The notes beneath the pieces are model-generated. The model saw nothing but the letters and a program-made list of their open reading frames with translations. It was not told where the DNA came from and did no database searches. From assembly GCA_034666705.1 (NCBI GenBank), contig JAXDLH010000454.1, positions 1 to 10,948 on the forward strand: a stretch of 10,948 bases of DNA, written 5' to 3'. Position numbers and translations under genes: made by a program. Source of the DNA: JAXDLH01 sp034666705 (GTDB lineage Bacteria; Chloroflexota; UBA6077; SHYK01). This document shows, piece by piece, positions 1 to 7,510 of the stretch (position 1 is its first letter; each line of letters opens with the position of its first letter).

Positions 1-298
1 CAGTCGCGACAGGTTAGGGTCTTATCGGTGTACAAACGCTGACTCCTTGGGTCAGTAAAGTTGGCACGAGTCGGTCAGCGCACATGCAGAACGGGCAGCG
101 GACGAAGTTAATCTGCGCATAACCCAACCAGGAGGCAGGCCGAAATCATTACCACGCGCGCACTATAGCACACCTGTGCCGGATGTGAACCGCTTTTCAC
201 GCGCCGGCGTGATCGCGCATCCCCAATTGCCGGAATTGCGCCGCGGGCCGGGCACCCGCCGATCCATGTATTCCAGGTATACCCGGCGGGTACGCTCG
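1..298. other. Non-coding stretch at the window start
   Basis: I see no convincing gene here. Roughly the first 170 bases are visibly less GC-rich than the rest of the window. They contain short complementary segments: CTGAC at 39-43 can pair with GTCAG at 51-55 or with GTCAG at 74-78, which makes alternative small hairpins possible. AGGAGG at 130-135 is not followed at a proper distance by a start codon. A TATAG string lies near 164-168 but no matching -35 element is visible. The segment may be the upstream region of a gene that lies outside the window. Confidence 0.5.
254..291 (-). terminator. Inverted repeat just beyond the 3' end of the membrane-protein gene
   Basis: ACCCGCCG at 254-261 and CGGCGGGT at 284-291 are perfect 8-bp complements separated by 22 bases. 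They begin 8 bases past the stop codon of the minus-strand gene at 299-946. The loop is long and no T-tract follows on the minus strand, so this would be a weak or non-canonical terminator. Position is the main support. Confidence 0.3.
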
Positions 299-946
299 TT
301 AGCTCCGAGGGAGCAGCAGGCTCAGATCGAGCGCCCAGTAATCGAGCCGGAGCAAGACGAAAAAGGCCACGACCCCGAGCAGCACGACCGCGGCCTCACG
401 GGGCACCCGCCGCTCCCGCCCGACCACCTGCACGGTGAGGATGAGGAACAGTGAGAGCCACGAGGTGACGGCAAGCATGTAGAGCGCATGCCATAACCCG
501 ATCGCGTTCCAATGCCACGGCGTCGGCATCGCCCAATTGACGATTCCGTGCACCGCCTGATCTACGTGGAAATAGGCCGTCACCGTCAGCCCCATCAGCA
601 GCGCGCCCCACACGACGGCGCTGGTGAGTTGTGCACGCCGCTTCACGATGAACCCGGCCGCAGTCATGTTGACGATCGGGAGGAGGAGGCCATCGCCGAA
701 GATGGCCGACTCATAGCTCAGACTGGCGCGGAACAGGTCCACCAGTGGGTCGTGGATCGCGATCAGGTACACGTTGAGGAGCGCCCCGGCGAGGAAGCCA
801 CACGCGAAGGTTGCGAAACCTACCGCAAAGATAAAAGCGCGTACGCCGGATCCGCCGAGGAATGTGGACTCTGCCCCCATCCTCGCCGGTCCGCGCGCGA
901 CCCGCGCGGCAAGCCCGCCCATCCGGGCCAGACGCCCTTCAACCAT
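299..946 (-). CDS. Multi-pass membrane protein of unknown function (215 aa)
   Basis: I do not recognise the family. The start is the ATG at 946 because GGAGGG precedes it closely; an in-frame upstream start at 991 has no such site. A basic, probably cytoplasmic N-terminus (1-34) is followed by about five hydrophobic segments near residues 35-60, 80-100, 106-126, 147-173 and 184-208. The loop between the third and fourth helices is rich in His and Trp (residues 127-153: H127, H133, W138, W144, H145, W146, W152, H153), and D85 (GDG) and N93 sit in the second helix. Clustered His/Trp residues in a membrane protein often mean metal, haem or quinone contact, but this is inference. The gene stands alone, with the nearest gene on its upstream side over 450 bp away and on the other strand. 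A membrane protein is near certain; the role is unknown. Confidence 0.8.
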   Translation of the reverse strand: MVEGRLARMGGLAARVARGPARMGAESTFLGGSGVRAFIFAVGFATFACGFLAGALLNVYLIAIHDPLVDLFRASLSYESAIFGDGLLLPIVNMTAAGFIVKRRAQLTSAVVWGALLMGLTVTAYFHVDQAVHGIVNWAMPTPWHWNAIGLWHALYMLAVTSWLSLFLILTVQVVGRERRVPREAAVVLLGVVAFFVLLRLDYWALDLSLLLPRS

Positions 947-1036
947 ATTCCCTCCTGTCCCTTTCGTTATCTCGCACGCGATATCGGCCACGTGGGATGT
1001 ACTAGTGAGTCAGTTCCTCCGGGCATGGCCTTTTGT

Positions 1037-1120
1037 CCGGTAGGGGAGGGGCTTGTTCCCTCCCGCCCGGCAATGGTGGCGCGGGGCGATGCGGCGAGGG
1101 ACAAGCCCTCGCCCTACCGG
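1037..1120. repeat. Dispersed inverted repeat, copy A
   Basis: The outer ends are CCGGTAGGG (1037-1045) and CCCTACCGG (1112-1120), perfect 9-bp complements. Complementarity continues inward through GGGCTTGTTCCCTC on the left and GAGGGACAAGCCC on the right, with three mismatches and one extra base. Between the arms lies a GC-rich core (about 1062-1097) that reads much like the core of copy B at 7188-7308. Copy C is at 8677-8760. All three lie only in gene gaps. No transposase is nearby, so this is a REP- or MITE-like non-autonomous element rather than an insertion sequence. Confidence 0.75.
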
Positions 1121-1328
1121 TCCGACGGACCCCACGCCAAGACTACGATCATGAGAACCGACCCACGAGGCGATGTCCACGAGGCGTTCGTGGCTGTCCG
1201 GCCACCAGGGCCGGGTGCGCGATTGCTGCCGGGGCAGTTTAGCGGTTTCGGCGTTACGCAGCGATAACAAAGGGTCGAATGGGACCGATTTGCAACTGAG
1301 GGCGGGCAATAATTCCAAGGTGCCTCTA

Positions 1329-1355
1329 GGAAAGCTCTAGGGGGATTCTCACGTC
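1329..1355 (+). promoter_or_regulatory. Possible ECF-sigma-type promoter of the HtrA gene
   Basis: GGAAAG at 1329-1334 and CGTC at 1352-1355 are separated by 17 bases. This resembles ECF sigma promoters, which have a GGAAC-like -35 box and a CGTC/TCT-like -10 box. Transcription would start near 1362, about 55 bases before the start codon. Two direct CTCTAGG copies overlap and follow the -35 box and could bind a regulator. ECF control would suit an envelope-stress protease, but the match is partial and such short motifs arise by chance. Confidence 0.25.
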
Positions 1356-1417
1356 CGCAGCGTATGTAGGAAGAGCGTCACGCGTGTGGGCGCGAAACAC
1401 GCGAGCGGAGGAAACCC

Positions 1418-2620
1418 ATGTCAACGGTTCCACGTGCCCTGCGGCAATTGTGCATACCGATCACCGTCCTGGTGGCCATCGCTACTACCGCCTGTTCCGT
1501 CCTTGGCCAGCCCTCGGCCCCGCCAGCGGCCTCCCAGCCATCGCCGGCCCCGGCGACGGCGGCGCCAGCCGCGCAGGTGGCCGGAGTCCAGGCGCAGGGT
1601 TTCAGCGACCTGACGTTTGGCGTCCGCCAGGTCGCCAGCCGCGAGAAGCCCGCGGTCGTGCAGATCACCAATCAGCAGGTAACTCTTGACCGCTTCACCG
1701 GCAGTGCGGTGCAGGTGCCCGCCGGCGTTGGCTCCGGAATCATTTACGACCAACAGGGCCACATCCTGACCAACAACCACGTGATCGCCGGCGCCGACGG
1801 ACTCGAAGTCTCACTGCCCGACGGACGCGCGTTCCCAGCGAAGCTCGTCGGCGCCGATCCCCCAACCGACCTCGCGGTGCTGCAGATTCAGGGCGACAAC
1901 CTGCCTACCGCGCCCCTCGGCGACTCGGGGCAGCTCGCGGTGGGCGACTGGGTCGTGGCGATCGGCAACGCGCTCGGACTCCCCGGTGGCCCAACCGTCA
2001 CGGTGGGTGTGGTGAGCGCCCTTGGGCGCACCGTGCAGGAGCCTGCGGATCAGCCAAGCAGCCCCGGTTTAGGCCCAGCCGCCCAACGGGCACCAGCCGC
2101 CGGCGCGTTCCTGTTCGATGCGATCCAGACGGACGCGGCAATCAACCCGGGGAACTCCGGTGGCCCGCTGATCAACATCAATGGTGAGGTGGTCGGTATC
2201 AATACGCTCGTCGCCGCCCAGGCCGAGCCGGGCGTGCCGGCGCAGGGCATCGGCTTCGCGATTGCAATCGCCTCGGCCAAGCCGATTGCCGACCAGCTCG
2301 TGGCGAACGGTCGCGTCGCGCATGCCTATCTCGGGATCGGCTTCGCCCCACTCAGTCCCGCCATCGCGGCGCAGCTCGGGGTGCCGTCCGATGCGAAAGG
2401 CGTGGCGGTGGCGCAAGTTGCTCCGGGCTCGCCCGCAGCCAGCGCCGGGGTCCAGCCGCGCGACGTCATCACCGCCATCGACGGCCAGCCACTCACCGAC
2501 GAGTCGTCGCTGCCCAAAGCGCTGGCGGCACACAAGCCGGGCGACCGCGTGCAAGTCACGATCAACCGACGCGGCCAGACCCAGGACGTGCAGGTAACTC
2601 TCGGCGAGGCGCCGGCCTAA
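1418..2620 (+). CDS. HtrA/Deg-family serine protease with PDZ domain, predicted lipoprotein
   Basis: This is an S1C (trypsin-like) protease expected to degrade or refold misfolded envelope proteins outside the cytoplasmic membrane. The ATG at 1418 follows GGAGG at 1407-1411. Residues 1-25 form a signal peptide ending in ATTAC, with C26 as the lipidation site. A Pro/Ala-rich linker (about 31-60) tethers the catalytic domain. The triad is H121 (TNNHVI), D151 (PTDLAVL) and S247 (GNSGGP), with the conserved IQTDAAINPGNSGG stretch. One PDZ domain spans about residues 300-395, including YLGIG and the GSPAASAG carboxylate-binding region. The length of 400 aa is normal for one-PDZ members. An unusual Pro/Ala/Gln-rich insertion (about 206-230) separates the activation-loop region from the serine segment. 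The gene is monocistronic and convergent with the baeRF gene. Family assignment is very secure; whether it is DegP-, DegQ- or DegS-like is not. Confidence 0.96.
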   Translation: MSTVPRALRQLCIPITVLVAIATTACSVLGQPSAPPAASQPSPAPATAAPAAQVAGVQAQGFSDLTFGVRQVASREKPAVVQITNQQVTLDRFTGSAVQVPAGVGSGIIYDQQGHILTNNHVIAGADGLEVSLPDGRAFPAKLVGADPPTDLAVLQIQGDNLPTAPLGDSGQLAVGDWVVAIGNALGLPGGPTVTVGVVSALGRTVQEPADQPSSPGLGPAAQRAPAAGAFLFDAIQTDAAINPGNSGGPLININGEVVGINTLVAAQAEPGVPAQGIGFAIAIASAKPIADQLVANGRVAHAYLGIGFAPLSPAIAAQLGVPSDAKGVAVAQVAPGSPAASAGVQPRDVITAIDGQPLTDESSLPKALAAHKPGDRVQVTINRRGQTQDVQVTLGEAPA

Positions 2621-2640
2621 CCCTCGCCTGCCCCGCAAGA

Positions 2641-2696
2641 CAGCGGTGCAGCGGCGGTCAGAAGCGCAGGAAGGCGCCGACGCCGCCGCACCGCTG
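2641..2696. terminator. Candidate bidirectional terminator hairpin between convergent genes
   Basis: Bases 2641-2656 and 2681-2696 are complementary at 15 of 16 positions, with a 24-base loop. The stem starts 20 bases after the HtrA stop codon. It includes the last codons and the stop codon (2658-2660, in the loop) of the minus-strand baeRF gene. No T-tract is present on either side, so it is not a classical intrinsic terminator, but the location in a 37-bp convergent gap fits mutual termination or transcript-end protection. Confidence 0.45.
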
Positions 2697-3773
2697 CATC
2701 AGGCGGGGCGCAGCGGCACCGTGGATCACCTCGACGCCCCCGTTCATCTCCAGCGTGCGATCCATTGCGCGATGGGCCAGGTCGTGCACTTGCTCCATCC
2801 GCGAGCCACATACCGGACAGGTCGCGACGATTCCCGTTTCCAGGCGGCCGCAGTTAGGACACTCGCTCCCATCCATGTGCAGATCATCCGCGATGAGCAG
2901 CGTGTGGACCTTGCCGAGCCAGATCGACTCGAGGCTCGGCGTCACGCCGCAGCTCGCCGGTCCGCCGGCCCCAGCCCGTTCGAGCAGCTCGTCGAGCAGG
3001 CTCTCCTCGACCCGACGCTCCACCTGCTGTTCGATCTGCAGTGTCTTCTCGAGGATCTCTTTGGTATTCGCCGTCGTCTCGGCCGGTATGACCGCCACGA
3101 GCCGCTGGGCCAGCGCCCGCGGCAGCATCTGCCGAGCTTCGCTGGCGACCTCCTCCGGCCCGGCGATGATCAACCGATCGAACGAGCGGTTGCGGTAGAG
3201 CTCCGTAAGACCCGCAATCACGTGCTTGAGATGCTCGTGGACGTGCCACTCGTGGTGCCGCTGCAAGCGGGGCTGAGCGAGGCCGCCCTGGTCGTGTTTT
3301 CCGGGCACGAAATCCTTGAACGCGTCGCTCTCCTCGATCTCCCCAAGAAAGACGGTGAAGAGGCGGGCCCGCTCCTTGTCGACCAGCGCGACCGCATAGC
3401 GCTCGTACTCGTCGAGCAGCTCGAGGAGTGGCGCGACGTCCGGCTCGGGCTCGTAGGCGAGATGGTCCTCGACCGGCACCTGAAGTACGTACGTCTCCCA
3501 CAGGTTGCGCGGGGCGCATGAGAAGAGCGCCAACCCCTTGCCCTGGAGCGGCTCCTCGTCAAACCACGCGTGCACCCGCTCCACCTCGCCCTGGAGCGCT
3601 TCGCGCATGTCTTCTTCCAACGGCTCGCGCGCGGCCTTGACGAGATCCTTGAATACCGCGCGGTAGGCGTGCCGAATCTGCCGTTGCGGCTCGATATCGA
3701 GGTACACGTTGAGGATTCGGGCACCCCGGCCGTCGAGGTTGGCAAGTCGCTCGATCGTCTCCTTGGTCAGCAT
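2658..3773 (-). CDS. Bacterial eRF1-like protein (baeRF family), probable ribosome-associated factor
   Basis: The 371-aa product resembles archaeal and eukaryotic release factor 1 rather than bacterial RF1/RF2. The start at 3773 is chosen for its Shine-Dalgarno site (GAGGAG, 6 bases upstream); the longer in-frame start at 3821 lacks one. Residues 1-110 are an N-terminal domain. Residues 120-260 match the RNase H-like eRF1 middle domain, with Q162-G163-G164-L-A-Q167-P-R169 at the place of the GGQ loop. Residues 275-371 match the L7Ae-like third domain, interrupted by a zinc ribbon (C305-x2-C308 and C319-x2-C322) as in archaeal aRF1, and ending GGVGAFLRF. The family is known only by sequence comparison as a likely ribosome rescue, peptidyl-tRNA hydrolysis or hibernation group. 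The gene is divergent from the M20D gene and apparently monocistronic. Placement in the superfamily is strong; the exact activity is inference. Confidence 0.88.
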   Translation of the reverse strand: MLTKETIERLANLDGRGARILNVYLDIEPQRQIRHAYRAVFKDLVKAAREPLEEDMREALQGEVERVHAWFDEEPLQGKGLALFSCAPRNLWETYVLQVPVEDHLAYEPEPDVAPLLELLDEYERYAVALVDKERARLFTVFLGEIEESDAFKDFVPGKHDQGGLAQPRLQRHHEWHVHEHLKHVIAGLTELYRNRSFDRLIIAGPEEVASEARQMLPRALAQRLVAVIPAETTANTKEILEKTLQIEQQVERRVEESLLDELLERAGAGGPASCGVTPSLESIWLGKVHTLLIADDLHMDGSECPNCGRLETGIVATCPVCGSRMEQVHDLAHRAMDRTLEMNGGVEVIHGAAAPRLMQRCGGVGAFLRF

Positions 3774-4050
3774 CTCAAGCTCCTCGCATCTGGCTTTTCG
3801 TTCGCATCGCTCCGGCATCACGCGAACCGGGACGCACGGCGATGCGACGCGCGTGGGTGCGTCGTATTAGGGCCCTTATAGATGGAGGAGCGCAGAATCT
3901 CCCTGGAGCGGTCCTGGAAGATCCTTGGAATCTGCGATGGCCGGAGGGCCCGGCCAACGGCCCAGGACGAGGGGGCGGTCATGGCAGCGACGCGTGGCTT
4001 GTATGCTAGCGGGAGCAGGAGATTACGCAGCACGGCACTGGAGAGACCCC
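3774..4050. promoter_or_regulatory. Divergent upstream region shared by the baeRF and M20D genes
   Basis: This gap must hold promoters for both divergent genes, but neither is clear. On the minus strand TATAAG (3880 to 3875) could be a -10 box for baeRF, with no recognisable -35 box 17 bases upstream. On the plus strand TATGCT (4002-4007) could be a -10 box for M20D, also with a poor -35. A small stem, TGGCCGG/CCGGCCA around 3938-3956, lies between them. No riboswitch or T-box signature is visible. Confidence 0.35.
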
Positions 4051-5211
<1,161 letters not shown>

Positions 5212-5341
5212 CCGGTTGCCGAGCGTCCCCTGCACCGCTGACGCCAGGCAGCCGGACAGGAATACAGTGCATGAAGCCCGGACGCCAATGCCGGCCGCGG
5301 CAAGCTGCACGCCAACTCGGTCGACTGGCTTCGGTGTCGGA

Positions 5342-7084
5342 TTAGCGGCGCTGCCAGATCGTGTAGGAGCCGAACTGCTGCACTTGCGCGTAGTTGCGCC
5401 CGATGTAGTCGTCCAGCAGGGTGACGCCGGTGGGGCGGCCCATCGCGTTCGGCTCAACCTGGTCCTGGTTCATTGCGGACAGGACCACCCAGCGCACCTG
5501 GTTCCGCTGCAGATCGGCGATGATGCCCGACTGCGTCCTGGCCGTCGATACCAGCCCCGAGACCAGGTCGTCGAAGCGGGTAGCGTTTGGGCGGTCCGCC
5601 ACGAAGTAGAACAGGGCATCGTTGGGCACGATGCGGTCGTGCACCGCATTGCCCACGAAGATCGCCTCGTGCGGCGCGGTCCGCTGCTGGACGAAACGGA
5701 TGGCGTCCGCTTGATCCGGGAAGATGAAGACGCAGTCCGCGCGCGCCAGGTCGGCGCCCATCCCGCACGGCGCCATCTCACCCCACTGGAGTGCGTCGTG
5801 CGCCGTCACCAACGGCCACCAGACGTACGCCGGCGCCATCACCAGTCCCGCCAGGAGGAGCGCAACGGCCGCGGGCGCCCGGAGCTGCGGGGCCGCGAGG
5901 GCGCGCGACGCCAGCCCGGTGAGCACGAGACACGAGAGGATGCCGGATGGCAGCAGGTGGAGGGTATCGGCCCGATTCAGCGCCTGATTGAAGAAGGCGA
6001 TGGCGAGGAGCGTGACCAGCGCTATACCCCACACTGACGTCAACTCCGCGGGCCTTTGACGGCGGCGATAGAGCGCCACGCCGACCCAGAGCAGCCCCGC
6101 CGCATCGATCAGGGGCTGCGTCCAGAACAGCGCCCAGACCACGTCCGGGTACCCAAAGGCGAATTCGGCCAGCGCATCGCCCCGGGAGGCGGTACTGGAG
6201 GCGAGCGCAGTGAACGGGGCGGCGGGCTCGGGATAGGGGAGGGCGAAGGCGCTGCGGAAATCGGTGAGCGGAAAGGCGACAAAGGCGTACCAGAGGTCTG
6301 CGAGGGGCACGACTGCGAGCAGATACAGCGCGATGGGGGCGAGCGTCGTCCCCAGGCCGGCGAGCAACGGCCAGGCCGAGCGCACGAAGCGCTCCACATG
6401 CGGGCGGGGAACCGACTCGGCCGGGCTCGGTGTGGGTCTGACAGCCCATGCCCACAGGACGAGGAGTGCGACCTCGCTCACCAGCACATAGAGGCCCACG
6501 TCGTGCCGGTAGATCGTCGCAATCCCCGCCAGTAATCCCGCAGCGAAGAGCCGCCGAGGGCTGGGGGCCCGCACGAAGCCGAGGCACACCGTCGCGCTCA
6601 ACAGCCCAAAGAGGAGGGCGGGGTACATCGTGTAGGCGTAGTAATAGGCACTGGCCAGCAAGATAGTCGCGAGCGCGAACGGCGCCAACGCGGCCTTCGA
6701 CGAGACGACGGTTCTCGCGAGGAGGTACACGCTGATGCAGAGCAGCAGGCGCACGACGAGATCGTACGCCCGCTCGACGGCCATCGACTGCCCAAAGAGG
6801 CGAAACACTGCAGCCAGGGTATAGGCTTGCCCCGGGGCGTAGATCAGCGCAAAGTCGCGGTAGGGGACCTCACCGGCGAGGACCCGCGCCGCAGCGTTGA
6901 GCTCCACCCCCTCGTCGAACACGCGCCCCGCGGGATCGTTGAGGGCGAACCATGCATCGCCGCGCGTCATCACGAGAAAAAGGTAGAGGGCAGCCACGAG
7001 CACCCCGAGGGCATGGAGCAGCCAGATCACGCCGCGACGAGGGCGAACCACGCCGGGGAGGGGCATCATAGACGGGGGGAGCAT
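5342..7084 (-). CDS. GT-C membrane transferase (GT39 / ArnT-like) with soluble C-terminal domain
   Basis: The 580-aa product is a polytopic enzyme expected to move a sugar from a polyprenyl-phosphate donor to an extracytoplasmic acceptor. Hydrophobic segments lie near residues 18-40, 85-98, 109-125, 131-150, 153-170, 177-190, 196-214, 236-265, 312-338, 348-366, 378-396 and 402-424. The first outer loop has D57-E58 followed by ARVLAGEVPYRDF and the YAPGQAY stretch, which matches the catalytic acidic loop of the GT-C fold. RHDVG (193-197) and RADTLH (371-376) are further family-like motifs. Residues 440-580 form a soluble domain (FPDQADAIRFVQ..., PNDALFYF.ADRPNATRF, RWVVL) typical of uncharacterised GT39-like proteins. 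Start choice is uncertain: ATGs at 7084, 7069 and 7066 all lack a clear Shine-Dalgarno site. Upstream is an operator-like dyad at 7168-7185. The fold is confident; donor and acceptor are unknown. Confidence 0.85.
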   Translation of the reverse strand: MLPPSMMPLPGVVRPRRGVIWLLHALGVLVAALYLFLVMTRGDAWFALNDPAGRVFDEGVELNAAARVLAGEVPYRDFALIYAPGQAYTLAAVFRLFGQSMAVERAYDLVVRLLLCISVYLLARTVVSSKAALAPFALATILLASAYYYAYTMYPALLFGLLSATVCLGFVRAPSPRRLFAAGLLAGIATIYRHDVGLYVLVSEVALLVLWAWAVRPTPSPAESVPRPHVERFVRSAWPLLAGLGTTLAPIALYLLAVVPLADLWYAFVAFPLTDFRSAFALPYPEPAAPFTALASSTASRGDALAEFAFGYPDVVWALFWTQPLIDAAGLLWVGVALYRRRQRPAELTSVWGIALVTLLAIAFFNQALNRADTLHLLPSGILSCLVLTGLASRALAAPQLRAPAAVALLLAGLVMAPAYVWWPLVTAHDALQWGEMAPCGMGADLARADCVFIFPDQADAIRFVQQRTAPHEAIFVGNAVHDRIVPNDALFYFVADRPNATRFDDLVSGLVSTARTQSGIIADLQRNQVRWVVLSAMNQDQVEPNAMGRPTGVTLLDDYIGRNYAQVQQFGSYTIWQRR

Positions 7085-7167
7085 AGTCGCGATTGAACAG
7101 CATTCGCGCGTGGGGTGGCAAGCCGACCAAGGGCCGGCGCAAGGGAACGAGCGAATCCAGCGAGCCA

Positions 7168-7185
7168 GGTGCTATGTATAGCACC
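7168..7185. promoter_or_regulatory. Operator-like perfect dyad GGTGCTATgtATAGCACC
   Basis: Two perfect 8-bp half sites (7168-7175 and 7178-7185) flank a 2-bp centre, 83 bp upstream of the GT-C start codon and about 325 bp upstream of the VOC start codon. The size and symmetry fit a dimeric helix-turn-helix repressor such as a GntR- or TetR-type protein. Its AT-rich centre stands out against GC-rich surroundings and includes TATACA on the minus strand, which could serve as a -10 box for the GT-C gene. No regulator gene is in the window. Confidence 0.45.
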
Positions 7186-7187
7186 CT

Positions 7188-7308
7188 CGTTCAGTAGGGG
7201 AGCGGCATGCCCCTCCGCCCGGCGAGGGCGGCGCCGGGCGACGCGGCGAGGGCGACGCGGGGCGACGCAGCGGGGGACACGCCAGGACAAGCCCGCGCTA
7301 CCGGAACG
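7188..7308. repeat. Dispersed inverted repeat, copy B (degenerate, expanded core)
   Basis: The outer ends are CGTTC (7188-7192) and GAACG (7304-7308). Inside these, the right arm GGACAAGCCCGCGCTACCGG is close to that of copy A, while the left arm (GTAGGGGAGCGGCATGCCCC) has diverged. The core GCCCGGCGAGGGCGGCGCCGGGCGACGCGGCGAGGG aligns with the core of copy A. Copy B then carries about 30 extra bases built from short GGCGACGCGG-like units, which suggests local tandem slippage. It starts 2 bases after the operator-like dyad. Confidence 0.65.
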
Positions 7309-7474
7309 AAAACCGACGCAATGGCGCGATTCCAGAAAACTGACCCACTCCATCCTGGGGCGGCTGACCCGTGACCGTGAGCGAGGAGTCCCGCAGGGGA
7401 GTCTCCCCGTGCAGCATGACCCTCGTCGAACCTCCGCCTGGTCAGAATCCGGTGCTGCGGGAGGCATCGCCACG

Positions 7475-7483
7475 TGGTAGCAT
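7475..7483 (+). promoter_or_regulatory. Possible extended -10 promoter of the two-module VOC gene
   Basis: TGGTAGCAT fits the extended -10 form TGnTAnnAT. No good -35 box is found 17 bases upstream, which extended -10 promoters tolerate. Transcription would begin near 7490, leaving a leader of about 20 bases that includes the ribosome binding site GGGAGGG (7498-7504). Confidence 0.3.
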
Positions 7484-7510
7484 GGGCACAATCACAAGGG
7501 AGGGCTGGGC

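Larger units (their letters stand above)
947..1417. other. Intergenic region between divergent genes, carrying repeat copy A
   Basis: This 471-bp stretch separates the minus-strand membrane-protein gene from the plus-strand HtrA gene. Reading frames through it are short, overlap one another on both strands and look like GC-driven shadows. It contains repeat copy A (1037-1120), two direct copies of CTCTAGG (1324-1330 and 1335-1341) and a possible ECF-type promoter (1329-1355). I see no RNA gene. Confidence 0.6.
7085..7510. other. Intergenic region between divergent genes, carrying dyad and repeat copy B
   Basis: This 426-bp region lies between the GT-C gene (minus) and the two-module VOC gene (plus). 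It holds an 18-bp perfect dyad (7168-7185), repeat copy B (7188-7308), a small hairpin at 7393-7412 (GCAGGGGA and its bulged complement) and a possible promoter at 7475-7483. Short frames crossing it overlap heavily and do not look like genes. Confidence 0.6.

Noticed and set aside
512..1267. Plus-strand frame of about 250 codons opposite the membrane-protein gene
   Set aside because: It is antisense to a gene with clear transmembrane pattern and a good ribosome binding site; the product is charged low-complexity sequence with no domain.
1010..1318. Minus-strand frame of about 100 codons between the membrane-protein and HtrA genes
   Set aside because: It runs through repeat copy A, has no ribosome binding site, and its Arg/Gly/Pro-rich product looks like translated GC-rich repeat.
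2646..3521. Long plus-strand frame opposite the baeRF gene
   Set aside because: A shadow of the recognisable baeRF coding frame, typical of high-GC codon bias; no motif or start signal.
3774..4050. T-box or riboswitch leader upstream of the M20D gene
   Set aside because: The GGA-rich stretches near 3900-3930 invited this, but no conserved T-box sequence or other aptamer core was found.
5212..5341. Terminator between the convergent M20D and GT-C genes
   Set aside because: Only short GC complements such as GCCG/CGGC occur; no stem comparable to those in the other convergent gaps.
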